The notes beneath the pieces were generated by a model. The model searched no databases and was not told the origin of the DNA. It saw only the letters and a program-made list of their open reading frames with translations. From Trochalopteron elliotii (Eukaryota; Chordata; Aves; Passeriformes; Leiothrichidae): 64,000 nt of DNA. Both the position numbers and the translations under genes were made by a program. Within the stretch, counting starts at the first letter, position 1. Each line of letters begins with the position of its first letter. Location of the stretch: NCBI GenBank assembly GCA_024734555.1, contig JANPWX010000215.1, positions 2,362,929-2,426,928 on the forward strand, in the 5' to 3' direction. Positions 53,901 through 63,360 of this stretch are shown here, one piece after another.

Positions 53901-56900
53901 CAGCCAATGGACAAGTTTATCAAAGGATGTCAATCAAGTTATTCCAGGTAATTTGAGGGAAAAAATGGATTACATTTCTGTTTACTCAGGAAACAAGTTA
54001 AGCATGGCCTGTGAACCATGCAGTGCAGGTCAAAGAAGAATTTACTGCTCTTAAATCACCCTGTCTTAATTTTAACAGGGAGACTTCCAGTAGTCATATA
54101 TGACTGTTATTCTTAGCAGAGTTTAAAAGATGGACAGTTACATTATATTTTATATATCTACAAATTTATTCCTTTCCCCATCATCACTTAACAAGGAGGA
54201 TTTGGCTAACAAGTGGCAACACTCTGACTGCATGGAGTGCTACTGGATCCCCATGTGTGTGACCCTGTAGGTGCCATCTGCAATAACTTGGCAGCTGCTG
54301 TGAGGTGTGAGAGGGGAGGAGTCACTCCCTCTGCAGCTCCTGCACCACACAGACCACAGGACAGAGCCACCTCTCTTCCCTCCCTGCCTCTTACATGATT
54401 TTTCCACTACCCATAGGTGTACATGGGGTTTACAAGGAGCCTGTATGAGGTGATCATTGTTGCAAAGCCACTTGTAGTCATAGTTGTCTATGTGTTGTGT
54501 TTAGTTCACATTAATCATTCCTTTCATGCCAAAAATGTGGTGCATATTTCTCTTCATAGCAGGGGTTTAAGGGAACAAAAATGGAAAACAAAAGAAGAAG
54601 GCCTGCATATATGATCAGGACCATTGAAGTAAAACAACACTAGAGAAGGGAAAGTAAATTTTTGAATCCTAAAAACTCTGAAATTTCTGTGGATATCTGA
54701 TAAATTAGTGTAAGTACACAGGTCCTACTAACAGAGCTCTGTTAGGTAGATTTAAATGTGTTGCAGTATAACAGTGAGTGTCAAAGGCAGGGGACAGGTC
54801 TATGGTGAGCCCTCAAAGTAGGTATAATGGTTGGTTTTATTTGTTGTGTGCAGTGGTAATTTCCCCTTTATACTTCCATAATATAAAATGCAAGATGTAA
54901 TGGTGTGTTGAAAATTAATATTTAATTATGAAAAGAGATAAAGATTGATAGAAAAGTAATTACAGTAGTAATAATCTATTTTCACTAGTAATAGCTGGTC
55001 TTTTCAGCTATACAGGAGTGATTTTTAAAAGATTTTAAAGGTCTACATATGAACTTACAGTAGTGGTAGAGGTTATAAAGCAGCTTCTGCAACACGTCTT
55101 ACATTAGAGTTCCCAGTTAAAGAACAGGAGATTATAAATGTAGGCATTTCACCTGTTAGTGTCAGTGTAGGACTACTTTATTATGGTTCCAAAAGCTATT
55201 GTTCAGCAAGTACATGTACCTTTGGTTTCAGTGTGGGTTGTTTGGCAGCAGGGACTATACCAGTGGAAGAGAAACAGATTTCTTTTAAGTTGTGAGACAA
55301 GGATCCAACAAACTCCCTAAAATTAACACGACATCTCCCTCTATTGGATGTAAAATGAAATGAACCAAAAAATAATAATCATTAGCCTACTTTACTTCCC
55401 AGCAGTAGACAAATTTCATATAGCCAGTTATATAGGAATGGTACCTGATTTTTATACTAATTTCAGGAGCAGAAATTAATTTGTCTATAAAAGCCAGAGT
55501 TGATCTAAATTTGAAATTACTGTTTTCTTAGGTGTCAGATGCAAGTGGATCCATGAAGGTGTCCGTGGTAGCAGAGGAAAACCCCTTCTCTGTGGCTATG
55601 CTTCTGTCTGAGGAGTGCTTCATTTTGGACAATGGTGCTGCCAGGAAGATCTTTGTGTGGAAAGGTAAGAGGTCACTTGTATTGCAAATGCAGAAGCTAT
55701 GCAGAGATGTCTGAGGAGTTGACACAACACCCTTGGGACACCAGCAAGAATTTAACACTGGCTGGACACTGTACCCTGCACACAGCTCTTCCCTGGTACA
55801 GTCTGTGAACAAGGATTACTCACTCATGTAAGGACCTCAACACTGAGTCTTGTCTAAGGACCTTGTTTTTGAGATATCTATAAGCTTGGGTGATTAAATG
55901 CTTATCTACATGGCAAGTACAAAGCAAACATAAATAATTTTATGAGTTCTGTATATTGTCATATATATTCTATTCTATTATTCATATATATTCTATTCTA
56001 TTCTATATTCTCTTCTATTGTCCCAGAAGACAAATCCCTGTCTTCTGGGACAAAATCTGGACACTGAACATTCCATTTGGATAGGCATCTCCACAGAGGT
56101 GTGGAACTGAAAGGTCTATGTCCAGGGCATAAACTAAAAGCATAAGCTTGCAAATACTTTGATGTCTCTTTTTTTTCTTGCAAATATTTCTCTGAGGTAT
56201 CATCAGTTGGCAATTGTTTTGCCTGAATGTTTCCCTGGAGAAGAATACTACTACTGGGGAATTAGGTCTTGACACCTTGTAGCTGGATTGCTGTAGTGCT
56301 GCTATTAAATCCAGTGCTGAGTAGCTTTTTTTTTTTTTTTTGGCTCTGAGGCAGCTTATAACTTATTCTTTGGCATTTTTATTTTGTTTTACTACATGCA
56401 ATACCAAATAATTACTTGATGCATTTGTCAAGTCTCTCAAGTCAGCCCAGGAAGCATTGTAAGCATTTTGCTTGAAAACTTTATTTGCAGTTAGGGAAAC
56501 ATCCCTTTAAAAAACACATTTGGGAAGCATTGTGCTCAGATGTCCTATGGTCTGTCTGACTCCCTGATTCCCAATTGTCACTCTATATGACAGCCCCTAG
56601 AAGAACCAAGCCAGCAGGGTCAGGCATAAAATAAATAAAATATGATTTAGGTTCTTTGACTGTGGCCTTGTGTGCTCCTTTGTATCCTCACTTTGCTACT
56701 GCCAAAAATAATGTGTGGGAAACACCCATTAGGCTGTGAGTTTCACCCCTTGCAGGGGAGACTGCAGCTATCATCTCTGCTGGAAATCTTCAGGCCACTA
56801 AACTGAGAAGTGTGAATTACTTCGATAATGGTCTCATTCAAAATGGGATACAAATGAATACATTACCAGAGCATCTGATTAGACTGTGAGGTCTTTGGAA

Positions 56901-59900
56901 TGCAGTCACTGCAGCCTGCCGGGACACAACCCTGTAGACAGTGTCAATCCCACAGAGACTTCCAGAGTTATCTAACACTGAGCAAAGCTGAACAAGGAAC
57001 AGTGGATAGGGAAATGGATAAATTGCAAAGCCCAGCCAGAAGAAACAGAAGTTTATTTTACTCTTTTGCTCTGCCTGAAGAAGTGGAGGCAGTTCAGCTT
57101 TATTGAGCATATTGCAGCCCTACAAAGGAGGAGTCAGAGAAAAGATCCTGACGCTTGGCCCGAGGTACCTTGAGCCAAGCAGGTATTATTAACCAGTTTT
57201 TATTTTTGTAGAAACACTAAGTTAAAAAAAAAAAGCCCCCTTTTTCCTCCCTTTCTTTCTTTTTTTTTTTTTTTCTTTTCCCTCTAAATTAATCGTTTTC
57301 AAAGCTACCAAAGTACTGTTTTGGCCATTCAACTTCATGTGAATCTTCTTGCTCATGCTATGTCCAGCATTTGTGTTTGCTCAAACTGAGGGAAGAGCAA
57401 TGTCAAAGAGAACTGTCTCAAGGACTACTTGTTTTTCAAGGTTCTGTAAGCTTATTGCCCTTTCCCATGTACTGTTATCCTTCTGTTTTAATCAGGCAAA
57501 AATGCTAACCCTCAAGAGAGAAAAGCTGCCATGAAGAATGCTGAACAATTCATACAGCAGATGAATTATCCTGCCAACACACAGGTGCGATCTATTTATG
57601 GAGGTGATACCAGGAGAGCTTGAGCTCTCTTAAAGACATTGTTTTTAAGTCAGCAGAAAAAATATTTTTGAGGGCAATATTTCACATACAGTCTAGAAAA
57701 GTTTCTGTTTGAGTAACTGTGTGAGTTCTGTTTTCCTTCTGTTTCACGTGTCTTCCTTCATTTCAGATTCAAGTCCTTCCTGAAGGAGGTGAAACGCCAA
57801 TGTTCAAGCAGTTTTTCAAAGACTGGAAGGATAAAGATCAAAGCGATGGCTTTGGCAAAGTATATGTCACAGAGAGAGTGGCTAAAATTGAGCAGATTGA
57901 ATTTGATGCTACCAAGTTACATGAGTCTCCACAAATGGCTGCCCAGCATAACATGGTAGATGATGGTTCAGGCAAAGTAGAGGTAATTTTCATGTTGCAA
58001 TAAATTTTGTCTTATCTAACTAATGTATTCTGCTACTTGTAATGGGCTAAACTGCGGCTCTGTGTTTTAATTATTATACTGTTGTTTAGATTAGCACTAT
58101 ATTAGTGGAAGTGTTACTTCTAGCATGACAAAAGATACTTTGAAGTAGAAGGTGAATATCAGCTGTATGCTGGGTTGTGTTCTTTTGGTGCTTATGAAAG
58201 ATGTACCAGTCATCAGGAGAAATCAAACACAAGAAATACTACCCCTTCTACACAATACCTTGTAAATATTTACTTTAAATATGATTCTTAGTCTAAAGGA
58301 AAAACTTCAAGCTCATATCAGCTTGAAATCTGGAATAGGAAGACTTGCACTTGGAATCAGAAATCTGTTCTGTGTCTTTATGTCAATATCCAGTCTGGTT
58401 TCTAGAGGAACCTTCTTTGTCCCTAGTGTGTCTCTCAGGTAGCCTGGATTTGGAGAGAAAAAGATGACTGTACAGTCTTTCTAGACCTTTCCATATCCCA
58501 CTTCAGGACTATCTTTGGACTACACAGGGCTGGCATGGCATTGTACCAACATGGCCTGTTGAATGCAAATTGCATATTGGGCTTCTGGAAGGAAAAGAAG
58601 TGATAAATACCTGCAGTCTCATCGGTGTGTTTTCTAGGTTTCTGACCTCACACTTGGGATGCTCCATAGGCTTGAGCAGCCAATTGTTAGCTGAACTGGG
58701 CTGTAGTGAATGAAATAGGAAGAAATCTGCCTAACACTACATTATCTGACTGCAGTGTGCCTCTCCAAAACGATATGTTAGATTTATGATGGAGCATAAT
58801 GTTGCGCCATGTCATATTGTCACCTTAAGGTGTTGAGAAAGTTCAGCATAGCATTGTGAAGCGCTTGTGTGGCAATGAAGCATCAAGACAAAGTATTGCA
58901 GTCCCTTATTGATGGTCACCATTAATTCAATGGGCACAGGGTGTATTTACCTACTTTGTGAAGAATCCTCCCTGTTTCTATTCAATAAAACCTGGGAACA
59001 GAAAGGACACTCAAGGGACAAGATAGTAAAATACTTTGTGAAGAGTCTCAGGATGAAGTTCAGCAATCTGCAGTGATTTCCCTGTTTCCCCAGATCTGGC
59101 GTGTGGAAAGTGGTGGCCGAGTTCCTGTGGGACCTGAGACATATGGGCAGTTCTATGGGGGTGACTGTTACATTATCCTCTACACTTACTGTGGAGGGCA
59201 GATCATCTATACATGGTATGTTTGGTTGCCTTTGCACTGACCTGCAGTGTGTGGATATTATTTTATGTTGACTTTACGTCCTTTTGAGTAGAACATATGT
59301 AAATGTAAGATCGTTCACTGTGAGTTTGTCATACAGCACAAGCTCTGGGTTACTTTGAAGCTAAATTTAACCATTGTCTTTCTCCTTGTCTTCCTCAGGC
59401 AAGGAGCCCATGCTACAAAAGATGAACTGACTGCATCTGCATTTCTGACTGTTCAGCTGGATCGGTCATTAAATGATCAGGCTGTGCAGGTTAGTGTCTT
59501 TTGGATAATATCCAACAGAGATTGTGATATATGCAATTTTTGATGAGAATTGAATGGAGGAACTAGCATTTTAAAGACTGGAAATAACAATTGCTCAAGT
59601 ATGTATCAAGCCAAGCACCATGGGATCCTGTTAAAGTTGCCAGAGATTGCCCATTTGAATCATCCTTTCTGTATGCAGTTGTCCAAAAAAACACAGTTAT
59701 GGTAGAACCTAAAACTGCCTTTTCTTTCCTTTGATTTCCACTGTTTTAAAATTAGGTTTCAGTCCTGCCAAGACTTACAGACCCTGTGCATAGCCAGTGG
59801 AGACTGAATGATAAGACTGTCCCAGGGCAACTCACTCCAAACAGGAGTGTGACAAGTCAATAGCACTGTGGGAGCTCCCCTGTCTCCTTATGATTATGGA

Positions 59901-62900
59901 GGAAATTGTGATATTTAGCCCAGACAAGACACCTGACTTTTAGAGAGCCAAAACTGGGAGAACTGAAAGCCACATGAGAGATAGAAGAGGAAAGCCTGCT
60001 GGAATTGTGCAACAGGGTCTGGTTTTTCATTGCCTCAGTGAGGAGCATAACTGGTGTTTTCCCATCCCATAGTGCTTGCAGCTCCATGAAAGCAGGACAC
60101 ACATCCTCACTTGCAGAAATGGGGTGTGCAAAACAAGGCACAGGACACTGGCAACTAAAGGGTGTGAGTAGATAAGCTAGTCCTTAGTTGACTGGGTGTG
60201 CTCTGGTTATATCACTACTGAGAAGTGGTGGGTAGGTGAAGACCTGAGAGGTGTCTTTTCACAGGAAAGCTCGAGCTGTAAGATGACAAGGGACAAGCAG
60301 AGATTTTCTAGGCAGCAGGAGATAATTCTGTGATTCTCATTTTTAATTATAAAAGCAAAAGGCTTCCCCCACCCACCAAGGTACAGTTAATTCAGATGGC
60401 AGCCCATACTTGTAGCCACTAATCAGCTATGATTTCTGATTGCAATTATTAAGGAAGGATTAGAATACATTTAGATAATTACTGCTTGAAATATTCCTAA
60501 CCTGTACTCTGTATTTGGACTGTGTCCAGCACAATGTAGTCTTGCCTGATACCTAAGGCTAATGCTTATCTTAAAGTAATAACAATAATACTACTATTAA
60601 CAATATTACTACTGGAATAGTAGGGTGCTTAAAAAGTCTCTTTATTAAAGCTGAAGGAGATCCATTACACTGCCACAGACATGATACTTAAAAGTACTTT
60701 CAGCCTGCAGTGAGTTTAGGAATATATGTGTACATATTCATATGTGTATATATATGTATTTGTGCATTTTTTATGCAAACAGAATATATTACCTGTGTCT
60801 AATATCTCTATCAGCATTATCTGAAGGCTCTAAGTGTGTTATTTTGTATGGTCACTAGGTGGCACGACAGTACAAATGACTGTTAAAACGCTGGGCTTGC
60901 AAGAGTATGTTTCACTGTGCTGTTTGGGTGCTTTGGGGTTTTTTGAGTTTATTTGGGTTGTTGTTTTTTGGGGTTTTTTTGTGGTTTGAGGGGTTTTTTT
61001 TCCCCATTTGTAAAATCCTGCTGCAGTTTGTTCCTTACAAGTGTATGTGTCCTAGGTTATCCTTACCAGACAGCTGTAGCAGTCTATCTACCTGTGAAAT
61101 AAGTAAATTTATATGTGTCCTCTGGGCACCCTGGCTTGCAGCTGCCCCAGGCCTCACTGAGAGCTCTCCAATTCTACTCTGCAGGCTACACAGCATGTCT
61201 CATTCCCTTCTTTTTCCTTTCTTTCTGGGAATGAAAGGCAGGGACTTGCAGCTCTATACCTTGCAATGGTACTATTATAAAGGAAAATTAAATGGTTGCA
61301 TACAAATAACTGTTATCATACATTAACCTAAAAATAGTCATTTTTCATAGTGCAATGTGGTTTTTTTAGATGGCAGTAGCATCTTTTACATCTGTAACGG
61401 AAGTTCATTTTCATCATCCATGGTATTCTCTGGATGAGAAATTTATGCTACTCTTTTTCATCCTCTTGCAGATAAAATACATATAGAAATAATGAATACA
61501 ATGAACAGCCTTTCTCTTCTGCTTAAATACAGGGCACCTAAACTTCCAAGACAGTTTTTCAGGAGGATTAAGTCATTCTATAAAACACTATGAAATGACA
61601 GTTCTTTTGAAAATCAGTGATTTCTTTATTACAGTAGATAGCAGCCATCTTAATCAGCTAAATACTGTGTTAGAAGTTTGAATCTTGTCTTTGTGTCACC
61701 GTGATTGACAAAAAAAAATCTCGCAAATGCTCTAACTCTGTATGTCTGGAACTATATTTTTAGATCTCTTCAGCTTGCCATTTCTCGTTTTTGCTAACAT
61801 ACTTAGCATTGTTGGCTAAGATCCCCTGAGCTATTCAGCAAAAACCAAAAATTGCAGCTTGTGTCCTTTTGTTTCTTTTATTGCATTTCTTTACATATGT
61901 ACAGATCCGAGTCAGTCAAGGCAAAGAGCCTGCCCATTTACTGAGCTTGTTCAAAAACAAACCACTTATAGTCTACAAGGATGGGACATCCAGGAAGGAA
62001 GGTCAGAAACCTGCTCCACCGACACGACTCTTCCAAATCCGCAGGAACCTAGCAGCCATTACTAGGATTGCAGAGGTAAGGTCACCTGCTAAGTAAACCA
62101 GCCCCCTGGTGGGAAATGATGGAGCTGCCATGAGCTCCTCTGAACAATCTTGTTGGGTAGTCATATCTGGTAGGAGCAGAGAACTCCAAATCCAATCCAC
62201 TGCTCTATTTGATGAACCCATCCTATAAACCAAAGAGAATATGCTGTAGCTAGCTGGAATCAGTCTACATCGTTCAGAGGAACTGTAAGAATACACACAG
62301 TGAACAGTCAGTTGACAAAGAAGAGACAAGATGTCAGCAACCCCTATGAGATGGTCTTTCCAACTGCAAACAGTCCTAAGTTTTGCCCTGCAAGTCAGTT
62401 CCCTGTCTTAAATCCTTCTCTAATTTGTATCAATATAAAACTAGGGAAGAACTGAAGACCAAAAACATAGCAGATTAACATGTCTACACATTTTATGTAA
62501 ACATGCAAAATAGTAATTGCATTATTTGAAGATTTGAAGAGTAAAACAATTTCTTTTTTAATTTAGGTTGATGTTGATGCAGTGTCACTCAACTCTAATG
62601 ATGTCTTTGTTCTGAAACTGCCAAACAACTCTGGCTACACGTGGATAGGAAAAGGAGCAAGTAAAGAAGAGGAACAAGGAGCTCAATACATTGCCAATGT
62701 TCTCAAATGCCAGACTGCTAAGATTGATGAAGGCCGGGAACCAGGTTTGTATGAGGCCACATGGCTGCTATAGACAGCTGAGAATACACAGCACTGCATG
62801 GAGACAGTATGTTTAGATTAGATATTAGGAAAAAATCTTTACTGTGAGGGTGCTGAGGCAGCAGGTTGCCCAGAGAAGTTGAAACAGGTTGCCCAGAGAA

Positions 62901-63360
62901 GTGATGGATGCCTCATCCCTGGAAGTGTTTAAGGAGGAGTTGGATGGAGCTCTGTGCAACCTGGCGTACTGAAAGGTGTCCTTGCCCATGGCAGGGGCAT
63001 TGGAACTAGATGATCTTTAAGGTCCTGTCCAACCCAGGCCATTCTATAATTCTGTGATTCTTTCTAGGTATGCAACTGATACCAGTATTTTGACAAACTG
63101 CAGGAAGTACTGTAAGAAAACGCATTCATCTTTGAGACTGCAAAGAGATTGTTTGGGGATTTCTGAAACACTGTCTAACAAGCTAAACCATCAAATGTTA
63201 AATCAGCTGGTGAATAAATTATATGTTATGTATTTTAGAGGAATTCTGGAAAGCACTTGGCGGTAAAAAAAATTACCAGACTTCACCACAACTCTTGGCA
63301 AAGGCTGAAGATCATCCCCCTCGCTTGTATGGTTGTTCTAATAAGACAGGCAGATTTATT
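20757..63360 (+). CDS. SCIN: scinderin (adseverin), exons 1-13, 3' end outside window
   Basis: Ca2+-dependent actin filament severing, capping and nucleating protein of the gelsolin/villin family. It acts in the cortical cytoskeleton, for example in regulated secretion, and is modulated by PIP2. Thirteen coding exons (20757-20955, 24642-24796, 26274-26435, 38284-38433, 53685-53777, 55532-55664, 57496-57584, 57767-57982, 59094-59215, 59399-59489, 61905-62075, 62567-62744, 63239-63360) join in frame into 627 codons with no stop. Gelsolin repeats centre near residues 25-75 (G1), 148-188 (G2), 265-307 (G3), 398-451 (G4) and 523-564 (G5), with G6 just beginning. There is no signal peptide, which fits cytosolic scinderin rather than plasma gelsolin. 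Residues such as [17 protein letters not shown] and [15 protein letters not shown] match scinderin throughout as I remember the mammalian protein. About 85-90 C-terminal residues are missing beyond the window. The frame is intact, so the gene appears functional. Confidence 0.96.
20956..24641 (+). other. SCIN: SCIN intron 1
   Basis: 3.7 kb, phase 1. The first 200-250 bp remain CpG-rich as an extension of the promoter island. The rest is AT-rich with no recognisable repeat or nested gene. Confidence 0.9.
24642..24796 (+). CDS. SCIN: SCIN exon 2 (residues 67-118)
   Basis: The acceptor TTATTTCAG and donor CGG|GTAAAG delimit 155 bp. It completes the Gly codon from exon 1 and encodes [20 protein letters not shown] and on through [14 protein letters not shown] to IKYR. 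This is the second half of G1 (actin-binding helix region) and the start of the basic PIP2-binding linker. The last residue is Arg (CGG), where mammalian scinderin has Lys as I recall it. Confidence 0.96.
24797..26273 (+). other. SCIN: SCIN intron 2
   Basis: 1.5 kb, phase 0. Contains homopolymer T and G runs near 25380-25400. No mobile element recognised. Confidence 0.9.
26274..26435 (+). CDS. SCIN: SCIN exon 3 (residues 119-172)
   Basis: 162 bp, phase 0 on both sides (TTTTGTTCAG acceptor, AAT|GTAAGT donor). It begins [10 protein letters not shown] and contains the basic block [17 protein letters not shown] (about residues 138-154), the family's phosphoinositide- and actin-side-binding segment at the start of G2, followed by [13 protein letters not shown]. 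The second AG, three codon bases downstream, could act as an alternative acceptor but would shift the frame, so the upstream AG is used. Confidence 0.96.
29069..29190 (-). mobile_element. CR1 LINE 3' fragment
   Basis: On the + strand it reads as the reverse complement of a CR1 3' end: ATCATAGGATTGGTTGGAAG, GGACCTTTAAAGGTCATCTAG, CCCCCTGCAATGAGCAGGGAC and GCTCTGAGCCCTGTTTAACC. Diverged and non-coding. Confidence 0.88.
29837..30285 (-). mobile_element. CR1 LINE fragment including ORF2 C-terminal codons
   Basis: Minus-strand translation from about 30285 down to the stop at 29922 gives the CR1 ORF2 C-terminus: [20 protein letters not shown], then [22 protein letters not shown] and [17 protein letters not shown]. 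This is followed by the 3' tail with AATCACAGAATATG-type sequence (29837 on). The frame stays open for about 120 codons. The reverse transcriptase core is missing, so the copy is 5'-truncated and immobile. Confidence 0.92.
37874..38116 (-). mobile_element. CR1 LINE 3' fragment
   Basis: Reverse-complement CR1 3' sequence: GAATAGGTTGGAAAAGACCT-like start (37878 on), CAAGTTCAACCTTTGACTGA, CACCTCCAGGGGTGTGACTC, CCTGGGCAGCCCATTCCAAT, GTGAAGAAATTTCTCATAAT and ATCCAACCTAAATCTC. Stops and indels break the coding frame. Lies in intron 3 just upstream of exon 4. Confidence 0.92.
38284..38433 (+). CDS. SCIN: SCIN exon 4 (residues 173-222)
   Basis: 150 bp, phase 0 (TTATTTCAG acceptor, GAG|GTATTG donor). 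It encodes [20 protein letters not shown] and continues through [20 protein letters not shown]. This is the second half of repeat G2, with the conserved YQWCG strand and the long helix that follows in gelsolin folds. Confidence 0.96.
47444..47467. repeat. 12-bp tandem duplication, largely self-complementary
   Basis: TACATGTACAAG is repeated twice without spacer. The unit contains the palindrome GTACATGTAC-type core, so the block can also fold on itself. Lies in intron 4. Confidence 0.85.
50139..50161. repeat. AAT/GAT trinucleotide microsatellite
   Basis: ATAATAATGATGATGATGAT run in SCIN intron 4. Confidence 0.8.
52020..52122. repeat. G/T-rich low-complexity stretch
   Basis: Mostly T runs interrupted by GG, GGG and GGGG on the + strand, in SCIN intron 4. 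No element recognised. Confidence 0.75.
53685..53777 (+). CDS. SCIN: SCIN exon 5 (residues 223-253)
   Basis: 93 bp, phase 0 (CTTATACAG acceptor, ATG|GTAAGT donor). It encodes the acidic linker between G2 and G3: [11 protein letters not shown], then six consecutive Asp (53718-53735), then [14 protein letters not shown]. The length of the acidic run differs among relatives, and here it is encoded by a near-perfect GAT/GAC repeat. In the gelsolin family this linker wraps along the filament side when G2 and G3 bind. Confidence 0.95.
53778..55531 (+). other. SCIN: SCIN intron 5
   Basis: 1.75 kb, phase 0. Contains a short TTTA run right after the donor and no recognised element. Confidence 0.9.
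55532..55664 (+). CDS. SCIN: SCIN exon 6 (residues 254-298)
   Basis: 133 bp, starting in phase 0 and ending in phase 1 (TTTTCTTAG acceptor, AAAG|GTAAGA donor). It encodes [20 protein letters not shown] and then [20 protein letters not shown]. This is the first part of repeat G3 with the conserved ECFILD strand and VWK. Confidence 0.96.
55961..56017. repeat. TATTC/TATA simple repeat
   Basis: Reiterated ATATATTCTATTCTATT-type units in SCIN intron 6, directly followed by the inverted repeat at 56018. Confidence 0.85.
56018..56053. repeat. perfect inverted repeat (15-bp arms, 6-nt loop)
   Basis: Left arm TTGTCCCAGAAGACA (56018-56032), loop AATCCC, right arm TGTCTTCTGGGACAA (56039-56053). The arms are exactly complementary, so the transcript would form a 15-bp hairpin in either orientation. 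The stem is too short for a canonical microRNA precursor unless flanking pairs extend it, and the next pair (A with A) does not match. Confidence 0.9.
57236..57285 (+). repeat. polypyrimidine tract in intron 6
   Basis: Fifty bases of nearly pure C/T on the + strand preceded by an A run. Located too far from exon 7 to be its own acceptor tract, but could bind pyrimidine-tract proteins or be a slippage product. Confidence 0.7.
57496..57584 (+). CDS. SCIN: SCIN exon 7 (residues 298-327)
   Basis: 89 bp. The leading GC completes the Gly codon from exon 6, and the exon ends in phase 0 at CAG|GTGCGA. It encodes [20 protein letters not shown] and QMNYPANTQ, the long helix of repeat G3. Confidence 0.96.
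57767..57982 (+). CDS. SCIN: SCIN exon 8 (residues 328-399)
   Basis: 216 bp, phase 0 both sides. Separated from exon 7 by an intron of only 182 bp. It encodes [20 protein letters not shown] and [20 protein letters not shown], then [20 protein letters not shown]. This covers the end of G3 and the G3-G4 linker that, in the family, joins the two halves of the molecule and opens on Ca2+ binding. It ends as G4 begins (DGSGKVE). Confidence 0.96.
57983..59093 (+). other. SCIN: SCIN intron 8
   Basis: 1.1 kb, phase 0. No repeat or nested gene recognised. Confidence 0.9.
59094..59215 (+). CDS. SCIN: SCIN exon 9 (residues 400-440)
   Basis: 122 bp, starting in phase 0 and ending after two bases of a Trp codon (ACATG|GTATGT). 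It encodes [32 protein letters not shown] and QIIYT. This is the core of repeat G4, with the [13 protein letters not shown] motif equivalent to [12 protein letters not shown] in G1. Confidence 0.96.
59399..59489 (+). CDS. SCIN: SCIN exon 10 (residues 440-470)
   Basis: 91 bp after an intron of 183 bp. Its first G completes the Trp codon. It encodes [30 protein letters not shown], the long helix of G4, and ends in phase 0 at CAG|GTTAGT. Confidence 0.96.
59490..61904 (+). other. SCIN: SCIN intron 10
   Basis: 2.4 kb, phase 0. Contains an AAT-type cluster near 60585-60610, alternating TA/TG sequence near 60722-60760, and the G/T-rich stretch at 60923-61004. No mobile element recognised. Confidence 0.9.
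60923..61004 (+). repeat. G/T-rich low-complexity stretch with spaced G runs
   Basis: GGG or GGGG runs at about 60925, 60935, 60955, 60970 and 60990, separated by T-rich loops, and closed by CCCC at 61001-61004. In intron 10. Confidence 0.75.
61905..62075 (+). CDS. SCIN: SCIN exon 11 (residues 471-527)
   Basis: 171 bp, phase 0 both sides (ATATGTACAG acceptor, GAG|GTAAGG donor). It encodes [40 protein letters not shown] and [17 protein letters not shown]. This finishes G4 and starts G5. The [10 protein letters not shown] and [10 protein letters not shown] segments are hallmark gelsolin/scinderin sequence. Confidence 0.97.
62076..62566 (+). other. SCIN: SCIN intron 11
   Basis: 491 bp, phase 0. 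No repeat recognised. Confidence 0.9.
62567..62744 (+). CDS. SCIN: SCIN exon 12 (residues 528-587)
   Basis: 178 bp, starting in phase 0 and ending in phase 1 (TTAATTTAG acceptor, CCAG|GTTTGT donor). It encodes [40 protein letters not shown] and [19 protein letters not shown]. This is the body of repeat G5, with the DVFVLKLP strand, WIGKGAS turn and following helix. Confidence 0.97.
62745..63238 (+). other. SCIN: SCIN intron 12
   Basis: 494 bp, phase 1. About half of it is a CR1 fragment in the same orientation as SCIN. Confidence 0.9.
62814..63060 (+). mobile_element. CR1 LINE 3' fragment in SCIN intron 12
   Basis: Reads TAGATATTAGGAAAAAATC-like (62818 on), then GTGATGGATGCCTCATCCCT, GGAAGTGTTTAAGGAGGAGT, GGATGGAGCTCTGTGCAACC, TGGCAGGGGCATTGGAACTA, GATGATCTTTAAGGTCCTGT and a terminal ATTCTATAATTCTGTGATTC, the typical CR1 3' end. 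An internal 18-bp block, CAGGTTGCCCAGAGAAGT, is duplicated (62862-62879 and 62885-62902). 5'-truncated and non-coding. Confidence 0.95.
63239..63360 (+). CDS. SCIN: SCIN exon 13 (residues 587-627)
   Basis: 122 bp (TGTATTTTAG acceptor, ATT|GTGAGT donor). The first AG completes a Glu codon. It encodes [40 protein letters not shown]. This is the end of G5 and the G5-G6 linker, with the first strand of G6 starting at the C-terminus. It ends in phase 0. The next exon must lie past 64000. Confidence 0.96.

Larger units (their letters stand above)
55665..57495 (+). other. SCIN: SCIN intron 6
   Basis: 1.8 kb, phase 1. Holds a TATTC/TATAT simple repeat (55961-56017), a perfect inverted repeat (56018-56053), oligo-T near 56325-56342, and a long polypyrimidine tract (57236-57285) about 210 bp before exon 7. 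Confidence 0.9.

Noticed and set aside
60907..61326. Plus-strand frame of 139 codons in intron 10
   Set aside because: It starts in G/T-rich low-complexity DNA giving Phe/Leu/Gly/Trp runs. No domain, no conserved splice sites.
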